From Haliscomenobacter hydrossis DSM 1100 (GTDB lineage: Bacteria; Bacteroidota; Bacteroidia; Chitinophagales; Saprospiraceae): DNA of 64,000 nucleotides. Location of the stretch: the NCBI RefSeq assembly GCF_000212735.1, contig NC_015513.1, positions 28,190-92,189 of the forward strand. The letters run 5' to 3'. Position numbers and translations under genes: made by a program. Positions 25,763 through 34,610 of the stretch are shown here, piece after piece (positions within the stretch are counted from its first letter, which is position 1; every line of letters starts with the position of its first letter). Below the pieces are notes generated by a model, which was not told the DNA's origin, searched no databases, and saw only the letters and a program-made list of their open reading frames with translations.

Positions 25763-27109
25763 ATGTACAAGAACCTGAAAACCATCGAAGGGGTCGATAT
25801 TCTGGTGGTCGGCGCAGGCTCGGCAGGTTGTACCGCCGCATTGGCCGCCGCTTCTCCCAAGTATCGTATATTGCTGGTGGAACGTTATGGGTTTTTAGGC
25901 GGTTCATCTACCCAAATGCTGGATACTTTTTACGGTTTTTTTACGCCCAGTGAAACGCCCAAAAAGATAGTCGGCGGCTGGCCAGATGTGGTGGTCAACA
26001 CCCTGGATGATTACGGAGAAGTTTTTCTACGCCCCAATACTTACGGAGCGGGTACCGGTGTAAACTACAACCCCGAACGCCTCAAAAACGTGTGGGATAC
26101 GCTCCTGCTCCAAGCTGGAGTCGACTTTTTGCTGCATACCACGTTAATCGATGTCAACCCTTTGCCCGACGGGCGTTACGAATGCATCTTTTGGAACAAA
26201 TCCGGCTTTTGGAAAGTCATCCCTCAACGCATCATCGACGCCTCAGGCGACGCTGATTTTTGCCATCTGGCGGGTTTTGATTATGAAATCGCCGGAGAAC
26301 AGGAGCCCGCCCAAAGCATGACCACCACCTTCCGCATGGCCAACGTAGACCTGGATGTTTTTGAACAAGCAGGTGGAAAAAAAGCCTTGGCTCAAATCAT
26401 GGCCGAAACCACCCATCCCCTACCCCGCAAAGAAGGCTCGGCACACGCCATGAACATGCCCAAGTGTATCTCCACCGTAGCGGTAAAAGTAGGCGGACTC
26501 AGTGCGCTCAACGTGCAAGACCTGACCAAAGCCGAAGTAGAAGGCCGCCGACAAGCATTTGTATTTGAAGCGTTTTTTCAACAGGAAGTCCCGGGATACC
26601 GTGATGCAAAAATCATTGGCTTGTCCACCCAGATTGGGGTGCGTGAAACCCGCCGGGTGTATGGCGAAAAGCGCTTGACGAAGGAAGAATGTATGGCGGC
26701 GCAAATTCCAAACGACTCGATTTTGCTGTGTGGTGCCCCCATTGAAGACCATCGTGAAGACAAAAATGGTGAAAGTGAAACATACTGGCAATACATCCCC
26801 CAAGGAGGTATTTACGGCGTAGCCTATGGCACCATTGTGCCCAAAAATAGCCATGAGGTGTGGGTCATAGGCAGGTGCTTCTCCGCCACGCACGATGCGC
26901 ATGCCTCTTGTCGCTCAATGGCACAGACCATGGCCATGGGGCAGGCTGCCGGACTGGCCGTGCTGCAATCGCTCGATCGTGACAGTTCTGCCAGCGAGCT
27001 GGATGTATCCAAGTTACGCGACAACTTGCTGCAACTAGGTGCAATATTGGAAACACCCAATCAACCTGCTTTTACGGGAAAAGACCAATGGAAACTCAAT
27101 TTTGCCTGA
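25763..27109 (+). CDS. FAD-dependent oxidoreductase (FAD_oxidored family)
   Basis: The 448-residue protein begins with a Rossmann motif VDILVVGAGSAGCTAALAAA and LLVERYGFLGGSST, followed by the GDADFCHLAGF segment and, near the end, VIGRCFSATHDAHASCRSMA, all typical of the FAD_oxidored/HI0933-like family found in sugar-degradation operons. The reaction is probably oxidation of a sugar, polyol or sugar acid, or dehydration coupled to redox; the substrate is unknown. Its stop (TGA 27107-27109) is one base before the ATG of the phosphotriesterase-like gene, so translation is likely coupled. Confidence 0.85.
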   Translation: MYKNLKTIEGVDILVVGAGSAGCTAALAAASPKYRILLVERYGFLGGSSTQMLDTFYGFFTPSETPKKIVGGWPDVVVNTLDDYGEVFLRPNTYGAGTGVNYNPERLKNVWDTLLLQAGVDFLLHTTLIDVNPLPDGRYECIFWNKSGFWKVIPQRIIDASGDADFCHLAGFDYEIAGEQEPAQSMTTTFRMANVDLDVFEQAGGKKALAQIMAETTHPLPRKEGSAHAMNMPKCISTVAVKVGGLSALNVQDLTKAEVEGRRQAFVFEAFFQQEVPGYRDAKIIGLSTQIGVRETRRVYGEKRLTKEECMAAQIPNDSILLCGAPIEDHREDKNGESETYWQYIPQGGIYGVAYGTIVPKNSHEVWVIGRCFSATHDAHASCRSMAQTMAMGQAAGLAVLQSLDRDSSASELDVSKLRDNLLQLGAILETPNQPAFTGKDQWKLNFA

Positions 27110-27110
27110 T

Positions 27111-28067
27111 ATGCCATTTATTCGAACCATCTTAGGCGATTTGCCCAGCGAAAAAATGGGCATCACTTTTTCACATGAACACGTGGTGATTGAGGAAAAC
27201 TATGTCACCCTGGATCACCCAGGGTTTTTATTGAACGATGTGGAAAAAATCAGCACCGAGTTGTGGGGCTTAAAAAACCTGGGTTGCGCTACGATGGTGG
27301 ATACGATGCCGGTCAATGCGGGAAGAAACCCCACCAAGTCTGCCACAATTTCCCGTCAAACGGGCATCCAACTCATCGTCCCTACGGGCATCCACCTCGA
27401 ACAATATTACCCGGCCAGTCATTGGCGCTATAGGTATACCGAAGATCAATTGAGCGATTTGTTCATTGCCGACATAGAGCTGGGTATCGATCGTTTTGAT
27501 TACAATGGGCCCATTGTTCAAAGGACTGCCCATCGCGCCGGATTGATCAAACTGGCTACCGGCGATGAGTCGATCACAGCTCATCAGGAGAAAATTTTTC
27601 GAGCTGTGGTCAACGCACATCGGGCTACGGGTGCTCCAATCCTCACCCATACCAACGCTGGCAAACACGCGCTGGCCCAAGCCGAATATTTTGCCAAACT
27701 GGGTGCCAATCTCCAGCACATTGTGCTTTCGCACGTGGATAAAAATCGGGATTTGGGTTACCAGTATGCCTTGATGCAAACGGGCGTGAGTGTAGAATAC
27801 GATAGTGCCTTTCGCTGGAAAACTGGAGCGGAAAACTGGACCTATACTTTGCTGGAAAAATTGTTGCCGCACTATCCCGGGCAAATTACGGTAGGTATGG
27901 ATGCGGCCAAAAACAGCTATTGGCGAGCGTATGGTGGCAAACCGGGCTTGGATTTTTTACTAACTACTTTTGTCGAGGAACTGAATCAACGGGATTTGGG
28001 CCATTACTTTAAAGCAATCTTTATCGAAAATCCAGCACGGATTTTTAGTTTTGAACAACAACTTTAA
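27111..28067 (+). CDS. Phosphotriesterase-family metal hydrolase, probably a lactonase
   Basis: The start at 27111 gives 318 residues and begins MPFIRTILGDLPSEKMG. All metal ligands of the PTE family are visible: His22-x-His24 (FSHEHV), the bridging Lys in GLIKLATG, His in ILTHTNAG, His in VLSHVDKN and Asp in VGMDAAK. Most bacterial PTE-like proteins in sugar operons are lactonases that open sugar lactones made by a dehydrogenase. That fits the oxidases before and after it. The start is one base after the FAD gene stop. The lactone substrate is inferred; phosphotriesterase activity in the strict sense is unlikely. Confidence 0.87.
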   Translation: MPFIRTILGDLPSEKMGITFSHEHVVIEENYVTLDHPGFLLNDVEKISTELWGLKNLGCATMVDTMPVNAGRNPTKSATISRQTGIQLIVPTGIHLEQYYPASHWRYRYTEDQLSDLFIADIELGIDRFDYNGPIVQRTAHRAGLIKLATGDESITAHQEKIFRAVVNAHRATGAPILTHTNAGKHALAQAEYFAKLGANLQHIVLSHVDKNRDLGYQYALMQTGVSVEYDSAFRWKTGAENWTYTLLEKLLPHYPGQITVGMDAAKNSYWRAYGGKPGLDFLLTTFVEELNQRDLGHYFKAIFIENPARIFSFEQQL

Positions 28068-28102
28068 CACGACAACAATTCAACCCATAAACTATAAACA
28101 AC

Positions 28103-29308
28103 ATGGCCAATATATGCATTCTGGGAGGCGGATTCATCGGGCGTTTTTACGCCGAATCCTTATGCGGCAGACGGAGCAAAGACAACGTTACGGTTGTTTT
28201 TTCCCGCAGTGAAACCTCTGTGGCGCGGTTTGCTGCGGATTATTCCGTACCCCACCACTTCACCGACATGGAAGCAGCCGTACAACACCCGGGTGCCGAT
28301 TTGGTCGTCATTGCCTTGCCCAATTATCAACACGAGGAAGCCGTTCATTTGTGCGTAAAACACAAAAAAGCGGTGTTGTGCACCAAACCCCTGGGACGAA
28401 ACGCCGCCGAAGCCCTGCGCATGATGCAGGCTTGTGAGAAAGCTGGAATCTTTGCGGGCTACCTCGAAGATTTGTGCTATACCCCCAAGTTTTTGAAGTC
28501 ATTGAGCAGTGTAAAAAGTGGCGCAATTGGTCGGATCCTCTGGGCTAAATCCAGAGAAACGCACCCCGGGCCGCACTCCGACTGGTTTTGGGACCTGAAC
28601 TACGCTGGCGGAGGTGCCATTTTGGACATGGGTTGTCACTGTGTGGAAATTTCCAGAAACTTCATTGGCAAAGACGTGAAACCCGTCGAAGTCATGTGCT
28701 GGGCCGATACCCAAGTCAAACCCATCGACGCCGAAGACCACGCCATTGGTTTGGTAAAATACGAAAACGGTGCCATCGGTCAATTTGAAGTTTCCTGGAC
28801 CTTTCGCGGCGGCATGGATTTGCGCGATGAGGTTATGGGCACTGAAGGAACCATCTGGCTGAACTCCTGGCTGCGTACGGGTTTTGAAATGTTCACCAGC
28901 GGTGCCGGAGATGGTGGCTACGTGGTGGAAAAAGCCGAAAGCTCCAGCGGTTGGCAGTTCCCCGTGGGCGATGAGGCCCACGAATTGGGCTACACCAACA
29001 TGTTCATCGACATGTTTGATGCTTTTGAAAAAGGCCACCAACCCAGCGAAACTTTCTACGACGGGTATGTGGTCAATGCCATCATTGACGCGGCCTACAA
29101 ATCGGCCAAAACCAAATTGTGGGAACCCGTAGACTTACCCGTTTGGCGCGGCTTGACCGGCTTGAGCAAACCTTCCGTGTACCAGGAATACGATCAGGAG
29201 CACTGGTTCATCAAAGAAGAGATTTTGCCGAATGGGGATAAAAAGGTCATCGTCAAAAAAAAGGCCTCTGGTGAAATTCTGGAAATTGAAACCTTGAAAA
29301 CCAAATAG
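28103..29308 (+). CDS. Gfo/Idh/MocA family oxidoreductase (cytoplasmic)
   Basis: The 401-residue protein starts MANICILGGGFIGRFYAESL, an NAD(P)-binding Rossmann motif with no leader, then LCTKPLGRNAAEALRMM, the family's KP motif (EKP becomes TKP), and in the substrate domain DWFWDLNYAGGGAILDMGCH with the catalytic-region Asp/His. It would oxidise a hydroxyl of a sugar, inositol or glycoside to the keto form, or the reverse. It lies 35 bp after the lactonase-like gene and 4 bp before the GMC gene. The substrate is unknown; the start is clear. Confidence 0.9.
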   Translation: MANICILGGGFIGRFYAESLCGRRSKDNVTVVFSRSETSVARFAADYSVPHHFTDMEAAVQHPGADLVVIALPNYQHEEAVHLCVKHKKAVLCTKPLGRNAAEALRMMQACEKAGIFAGYLEDLCYTPKFLKSLSSVKSGAIGRILWAKSRETHPGPHSDWFWDLNYAGGGAILDMGCHCVEISRNFIGKDVKPVEVMCWADTQVKPIDAEDHAIGLVKYENGAIGQFEVSWTFRGGMDLRDEVMGTEGTIWLNSWLRTGFEMFTSGAGDGGYVVEKAESSSGWQFPVGDEAHELGYTNMFIDMFDAFEKGHQPSETFYDGYVVNAIIDAAYKSAKTKLWEPVDLPVWRGLTGLSKPSVYQEYDQEHWFIKEEILPNGDKKVIVKKKASGEILEIETLKTK

Positions 29309-29312
29309 TCCC

Positions 29313-31010
29313 ATGAATAGCACGAAAAAACGTACTTACGATGCCATCGTGATTGGATCGGGCATCAGTGGTGGCTGGGCCGCGAAAGAGCTTTGTGAAA
29401 AAGGATTAAAAACCCTGGTTTTGGAGCGAGGTCGGGATGTCAAACACATCGAGGACTATCCTACCACCCTAATGAACCCTTGGGAATTCGAGCACCGGGG
29501 GGAATTGCCGCTGGAGGTTCAAAAAGCCAACCCCATTGCCAATCGCTGCTACATTTTTAAGGAAGATGCAGCACATTTTGTGGTCAAAGATGCCGAGCAT
29601 CCCTACATCCAGGACAAACCTTTTGACTGGATTCGCGGCTATCAAGTTGGCGGCAAATCCTTGCTTTGGGCCCGCCATACCCAACGTTGGAGCAAGTACG
29701 ATTTTGAAGGCCCGGCTCGGGATAACTTCGCCGTTGCCTGGCCCATTGGGTACGATGATGTAGCGCCTTGGTACAGCCATGTGGAAAAATTTGCTGGCAT
29801 TGCTGGCAATCGCGATGGGCTGGATACCTTGCCCGATGGCGAGTTTTTGCCTCCCTTTGAAATGAGCTGTGTAGAAACCTATTTCAAAGAAAAGCTCAAA
29901 GAAAAATACCCCCAACGCCACGTCATCAGCGCCCGAATGGCCCATTTGACCAAACCTCAGCCCATTCATTTGCAACAAGGCCGGGGTAAATGTATGAACC
30001 GCACCATCTGCCAGCGCGGCTGCCCTTTTGGTGGTTATTTCAGCAGCAACGCCTCTACCTTGCCCTGGGCTGCACAAACCGGGAAAATGACCTTGCGCCC
30101 CAACTCAGTGGTTCATTCCATCATTTTTGATGAAAAAAAACAACGAGCAACGGGCGTGAGGGTTTTGGATGCTGAAACCAAAGAGATGATGGAGTTTTAT
30201 GCCCGCATCATTTTTGTCAACGCCGCGGCATTCAACACCAATTTGATCTTACTCAATTCGACCTCTAATCGTTTTCCCAATGGCCTGGGCAACGACAATG
30301 GCCTGATGGGCAAATATGTCGCTTTTCACAATTACCGGGCCAGAGTAAGTGCTGATTTCGATGGTTTTATGGATCGTACTACCGATGGCAAACGCCCGGG
30401 CAGTAGCTACATGCCCCGATTTCGGAATGTGTACCAGCAAGAAACGGACTTTCTACGCGGTTACGCCACGGTGCTCTGGGCTGAACGGGAGCAATCCTTC
30501 AGTTCAGATGGCATTGGTGTTGATTTAAAAACGAACATAACTGCTAGGCGGCTGGGCAATTGGAAAGTAGGCATGTTGATGATGGGGGAAACCATCCCCA
30601 AAGACAGCAATTACCTGGCCTTGGATAAGCAACAACTCGATCCTTTTGGCATGCCAAAGCTGAAGATCTCCATTGACTACGACGACAATGATGAAAGGAT
30701 GATCAAAGATTTTTTTGAGCAAAGTGAAGCCATGTTTTCAAGTGCAGGTTTCCGCAATTTCAAAACCTCGGATTCTCACCAGGCGCCGGGGCTAGACATC
30801 CACGAAATGGGCGGAGTCAGAATGGGCAAAGACCCCCAGACCTCTTTGCTCAACGCTTGGAACCAGTTGCACGTCTGCAAAAATGTGTTTGTGACGGATG
30901 GGGCTTGTATGACTTCCACCTCTACCCAGAACCCATCATTGACCTATATGGCACTTGCGGCTCGGGCTGCAGATTTTGCCGTAAAGGAATTGAAGACGAG
31001 GAAGTTGTGA
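29313..31010 (+). CDS. GMC family oxidoreductase
   Basis: The 565-residue flavoprotein has an N-terminal FAD motif AIVIGSGISGGWAAKELCEKG, WARHTQRWSKYDF in the substrate region, and the C-terminal GMC_oxred_C signature LHVCKNVFVTDGACMTSTSTQNPSLTYMALAARAADF (split here by function: VTDGACM holds the loop over flavin, STQNPSLT the active-site segment). Bacteroidota members often work with a Gfo/Idh/MocA partner and a TIM-barrel isomerase in 3-keto-sugar metabolism. No Tat leader is visible, so it may be cytoplasmic or need a partner for export. It is the last gene of the cluster; a hairpin lies ~115 bp downstream. Confidence 0.9.
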   Translation: MNSTKKRTYDAIVIGSGISGGWAAKELCEKGLKTLVLERGRDVKHIEDYPTTLMNPWEFEHRGELPLEVQKANPIANRCYIFKEDAAHFVVKDAEHPYIQDKPFDWIRGYQVGGKSLLWARHTQRWSKYDFEGPARDNFAVAWPIGYDDVAPWYSHVEKFAGIAGNRDGLDTLPDGEFLPPFEMSCVETYFKEKLKEKYPQRHVISARMAHLTKPQPIHLQQGRGKCMNRTICQRGCPFGGYFSSNASTLPWAAQTGKMTLRPNSVVHSIIFDEKKQRATGVRVLDAETKEMMEFYARIIFVNAAAFNTNLILLNSTSNRFPNGLGNDNGLMGKYVAFHNYRARVSADFDGFMDRTTDGKRPGSSYMPRFRNVYQQETDFLRGYATVLWAEREQSFSSDGIGVDLKTNITARRLGNWKVGMLMMGETIPKDSNYLALDKQQLDPFGMPKLKISIDYDDNDERMIKDFFEQSEAMFSSAGFRNFKTSDSHQAPGLDIHEMGGVRMGKDPQTSLLNAWNQLHVCKNVFVTDGACMTSTSTQNPSLTYMALAARAADFAVKELKTRKL

Positions 31011-31308
31011 GGTGATTGGGAGTTTTCTGGCGTTCATCTTTTGTACGGCCAGTGTTGTCGCTGTGCCCGACTCTTTGGCCTTGTCCAGCGGGCAGGGAAT
31101 CTTGTGCAAGGTACATAGTTTAGTCCGTTATGGCAATTCCCATAACGGGCTTCTAGTGCCAGAATGAAGTCTTTGGTGGCCTTCAATCGAAGGAAATCTG
31201 CTACCATTTTGACTTTGCTATTTCCTCCTTATGCCGTAGGTGTTCTTCGAAAAACCTAAAGACAACTCTCTGTCTACTCCATTAACTTGCGTTGAAAAGA
31301 AAATGTAG
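31011..31308. other. Intergenic stretch with one hairpin and a possible 57-codon ORF
   Basis: CCGTTATGG and CCATAACGG (31125-31133 and 31140-31148) form a 9-bp hairpin that may end the GMC transcript. On the minus strand a 57-codon frame runs from ATG 31207 to a stop at 31034; it has a GGAGG 16 bases upstream but no recognisable motif, and part of it overlaps the hairpin. I do not call it a gene. Confidence 0.4.
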
Positions 31309-32163
31309 TTACTCCAATTCCCCATCCAACTTCATCCCCGCCTTCAATTGCTTCACCGCAGGAAGACCCAGCAATACATTCATTTGATCGATTGCGGTTT
31401 TATTCAAAATCTGTAAGCGTAGGGCTTGGTCACAATCCCACTCCAGCAATTTGGCATTCAGTGCCTCCAGGTTGGACAGCACAATGAGTTGTTCAGAAGT
31501 GGCATGATCACGCATGTTGCCCTTCAATTCCGGGTTTTGTTGCTTCCATACTTTCGCGGTAAGCCCAAAGAGTGCCGTATTCAATAAATCTGCCTCCGAG
31601 GCAAAGACGACGCCTTCCTTTTTGCTGTGCATCAGCTGTGGGGGCATCAGATATTCCCGCACAGCTTCGGTGTGAATCCGGTAGTTGGCTTTGGAAAGCA
31701 AACGTTTGACGCTCCAATCTAGCGACTTGACTTTGTTCTCTTCCTCCTTTAGCCGCTGGTAATCCTTGATCAGGAAGAGTTTGAACCGGGGACTCAGCCA
31801 GGTGCCAAATTCAAAGGCGATGTCCTTATGGGCAAAGGTTCCGCCATAGCGCCCGGTTTTGGACACTATCCCTACCGCTTGCACGCGCTCAATCCACTCT
31901 TTAGCGGAGATGTAAAAACTGTTCAGGCCGGTTTGGCTTTTAATCCCTGCAAATTCGTAGGGATTAAAATTTGGATTGTGTAACTCTTCCCAAAGACCGA
32001 GAAACTCAATGGTGTTGCGGTTGCGCATCCACGTTTGTAACACCAGGTCGGTCCGCTCGCTGGAACTGCGGGCCATGTCCGTTAGTGAAATGTAGTCGTC
32101 CTCCTGTATCGATAGGAGGCGTATTTGTACGCCTTCTACATCCAATTGCTGCTTTTTGCTCAT
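31309..32163 (-). CDS. KilA-N domain protein
   Basis: The ATG at 32163 gives 284 residues; a GTG at 32184 would add seven. The N-terminal half is a KilA-N DNA-binding domain: DYISLTDMARSSSERTDLVLQTWMRNRNTIEFLGLWE, then GGTFAHKDIAFEFGTWLSPRFKLFLIKDY, the signature of phage- and plasmid-borne KilA-N proteins. The C-terminal part is helical and lacks a second known domain. Such proteins occur on plasmids, prophages and in defence-linked loci; function is usually unproven. It sits between the sugar cluster and the IS/rep region, at the edge of what looks like plasmid backbone. The segment names above are read in pieces; no longer homology is claimed. Confidence 0.85.
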   Translation of the reverse strand: MSKKQQLDVEGVQIRLLSIQEDDYISLTDMARSSSERTDLVLQTWMRNRNTIEFLGLWEELHNPNFNPYEFAGIKSQTGLNSFYISAKEWIERVQAVGIVSKTGRYGGTFAHKDIAFEFGTWLSPRFKLFLIKDYQRLKEEENKVKSLDWSVKRLLSKANYRIHTEAVREYLMPPQLMHSKKEGVVFASEADLLNTALFGLTAKVWKQQNPELKGNMRDHATSEQLIVLSNLEALNAKLLEWDCDQALRLQILNKTAIDQMNVLLGLPAVKQLKAGMKLDGELE

Positions 32164-32184
32164 CTCCTTACGTTCATTCTGCAC

Positions 32185-32504
32185 TTAAAGGTACGTTTTT
32201 ATCCACATCGAGAGCAGGGAACGCTTACATTGATTCATTTTTTTAAGTAAAAATGTAAATAATTATCAAAATTAAATTTTACTCAGACGTTTTTTCCTTA
32301 TAAAATTTTAAAATTAAAAACCAATCCTGAGTTTAAAACACCCTGTAAAATCTGGGTACTTTCTCAGTATCTCCTGTGTCAATAAAATGTTACTTACACA
32401 GAAAGCAGTACTGCTCCTCCCCCAGGGTAAACGCATAAAAATTTGAGCTAGCAGCACAATGTATTCAGCTAGAAACACTACGAAGGACATTAGATTTATC
32501 CCTG
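32185..32504. other. AT-rich intergenic region upstream of the KilA-N gene
   Basis: About 320 bp with no ORF of note. The first ~130 bp are very A/T-rich and probably hold the KilA-N promoter. I see no repeat or RNA structure in the rest. Confidence 0.4.
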
Positions 32505-32521
32505 CTAAGGTGTTCTAAGGT
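32505..32521. repeat. 17-bp inverted repeat flanking the IS, left copy
   Basis: CTAAGGTGTTCTAAGGT here is exactly inverted at 34298-34314. Between this copy and the element lies GCCTAAGGT, so the flank has three CTAAGGT units. The element thus lacks a normal 9-bp direct duplication and is instead framed by an inverted repeat. Confidence 0.8.
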
Positions 32522-32530
32522 GCCTAAGGT

Positions 32531-32770
32531 CTGTCGATTACCCACAAATCCGCACATTGAATGCGAGATTGTGCTTTAGCTTCAGAACCCCCAACCCCTA
32601 AAGGGGAGTATATTTTCGATAATCGTAATATTTCCCCCTTTTTTAGAAAAAGTAAGGCCTTTTAGTTACCTAAAATGTGCTCCCCTTTAGGGGTCGGGGG
32701 TTCTGAGGCCGCAGTAAAATGCTCAATATCAACCACAAACCTAATTAGGGGATTTGTGGGTAATCGACAG
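32531..32770. mobile_element. 240-bp MITE, copy 2, at the left end of the IS50-like element
   Basis: Reverse complement of the 239-bp element at 2820-3058 with one extra T in a homopolymer (Ts 32639-32644) and a single substitution visible. It has the same 19-21-bp ends (CTGTCGATTACCCACAAAT). The IS body starts directly after it, at the point equivalent to ~19-20 bp inside the IS right end, so the MITE appears to have replaced or merged with the IS left terminus. Confidence 0.88.
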
Positions 32771-32804
32771 CCTCAAAATAGATTTGGGGTACTCGGAAAG
32801 AAGT

Positions 32805-34237
32805 TCATTGAGAGAATGTAATGTAAGCATCAACAAGAGTTTTGAGTCTTTCTAGGGCTCTGGTCAAGATGATGATACCAGGTACGGGCTGTCGTTTAGA
32901 AGGCAAAAAGCCACCAATTCGGCCCAAGGTGATGCAAAACTGCTTGACGGTTGGGGGGCTTTTGGGGTCATAGTGGACGTCAAGGTTTAGCCTTTTTTCC
33001 GCATAGGTATAAAGGACCTTGTAGCTGAGGTCATCGATGCCGATTTGATCGATGGTTTGATCTGGATCGGTATCGCAGTAGTATCGGAGTTGTAGAGCAT
33101 CCATAGCGGCAATACTGTAGGTAGTGATGGCATTTTTGAGTCGATGAGGTAAAGCTAATTGAAGTTTTTCAACCGAAGCGCCACCACTCTTTAAAATAAA
33201 ATGGAAGCGTTCGATGATCCATCTTAACACGTAGTAGCGACAAATCTGGACGGCATCCTGGAAGGATTGCACATCTAAAGAAGTCAACAATCGCCAATGG
33301 ATAGTATGTTCCTGATCTTGCTTGGCTGGGACTTCCCGGATATCTACCACATTCAAGGCAATTGGAGGGAGGTGTTGCTTATGGGGCAAGGGGTTTTTCA
33401 ATTTTACTACTACGGCACCAAATCTTATTTCCAGATTAGCCGTACGCCACCTTTTGCTTGTCGAACAAAATACCTGAGTTTGGTAGGTTCCTTGAGCGGT
33501 CCAACTATCAACGGTCGGGCCTAAATTGCTCTGACCATCGCACAGTTTGCGATCATGGTTGGAGCGGATCAAAAATGCATCCCAGGAGCTGATCGCTCAG
33601 CAAACAATTCTAGAATATCAGCTTCTCGATCTGCAACATAAACCACCTCAAGTCCTTGGGTTTGGCTAAAAGTTTGTCCGCAATCAAAGTGATCAAGCCA
33701 GCGAGCGCTTTCCTTATCTTGAATTGGTTCGTGGAGACGCTCTGCGCTTTTGCCCAGTTTCTCGTCCTTACGGATATGAAAAGTTTGCTTCAATAACCCA
33801 AGAGGCTGGCCTTGTTCGCTCACCAAAAGGCTATTATGCAAATGCAGACCCCGATGTTTGATGTATTTCAGAGGGCCAAGATGTTTAGCGCAGCGGTGGC
33901 GGGTGTAGTTCAACTCAACTGTATCACTAATTTGCAAAACCCTAAGTGGACGCTCTTTACTTGGTGGTAAGCTACTGATAATATCCTGAAAATGAAGCGC
34001 CAACTGTCCTTGTGGGGTCACTTTTTCGTTATCCCACAGCCGATATGTCCCTTTGATAGCTTTCCATTCCAGGTTCGCTTGGGGTACCGTCGCATTCATT
34101 TGTGCACTCAAATGACGTAAAACGCTCCGATAACGACTTTCCAATCGCTTATCTCCCAAGCAAGATGTACTATATTTTTTGCCCCTTTCATTCAGCAAAA
34201 AATACATTTTTGTTTTGCTTACATTACATAACCTCAA
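32805..34237 (-). CDS. IS50/Tn5-like DDE transposase, split into two frames
   Basis: Frame 1 (34237 to 33569, 222 aa) has the Tn5 N-terminal domain (CLGDKRLESRYRSVLRHLS), first Asp in LQISDTVELNY and second Asp in VVYVADREADILELF. Frame 2 (33572 to 32805) has the Y-R-W-IE motif (YYVLRWIIERFHFILKSG) with the catalytic Glu. The frames overlap at CATTTTTGA: frame 1 ends HF-stop and frame 2 continues as LIRSNHDRKL, so a -1 step or one extra T gives the continuous MHFLIRSNHDRKL expected for the family. Total ~475 residues matches Tn5 transposase length. The site has a T5 run followed by an in-frame stop, which could be programmed frameshifting or a decay mutation. Confidence 0.85.
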
Positions 34238-34297
34238 TGAACTTCTTGGTCGTTTACGCTCAAATCCAGATTTGTCGGTTTTGTGGGTAATTGACAG

Positions 34298-34314
34298 ACC
34301 TTAGAACACCTTAG
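34298..34314. repeat. 17-bp inverted repeat flanking the IS, right copy
   Basis: ACCTTAGAACACCTTAG, the exact inverse of 32505-32521, directly abuts the right end of the IS50-like element. Confidence 0.8.
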
Positions 34315-34610
34315 GGGACTAAATTTTCACATTAGACCCATTAGAATGGCATTAATTTTTTGTTTTTGAAGGTACTTTAATCCGCTTGCCCTAGGCTCCT
34401 CCCCTACCCGATCGCCTCAATGAAAATTGACCGGTGTTCAGGTTTGAACATCACTAGATTGGTATTGACTTTTTATTTGTATTTTTCTCAATTGTATTAA
34501 TGAGATAATTTTAACTGAGTAAAAAAATACTCAAACCATCACCTATATTGTGCGATTAAAATTTAAGCTGAAAGGCTCCTTTACCCAACTTAAAACTTAA
34601 AACTTAACCC
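34315..34610. other. Intergenic region downstream of rep
   Basis: About 300 bp between the IS and the 3' end of the rep gene. It is A/T-rich near the rep end with a few direct AACTTAAAAC repeats (around 34590). I see no gene or clear terminator. Confidence 0.35.

Larger units (their letters stand above)
32531..34297 (-). mobile_element. IS4-family (IS50/Tn5-like) insertion sequence with embedded MITE
   Basis: The right end reads, inward, CTGTCAATTACCCACAAAA at 34297, close to the MITE ends and similar in layout to the 19-bp Tn5 mosaic end, which also starts CTGTC. Subterminal regions match each other imperfectly (AAGAAGTTCATTGAG on the left, its inverse on the right), which shows the body from 32771 belongs to the same IS. 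One split transposase gene fills it. Flanks carry an inverted repeat, not a direct duplication. Confidence 0.85.

Noticed and set aside
24990..25907. Long ORF (305 codons) antisense to the SIS gene
   Set aside because: Composition follows the opposite strand and the SIS protein is well conserved.
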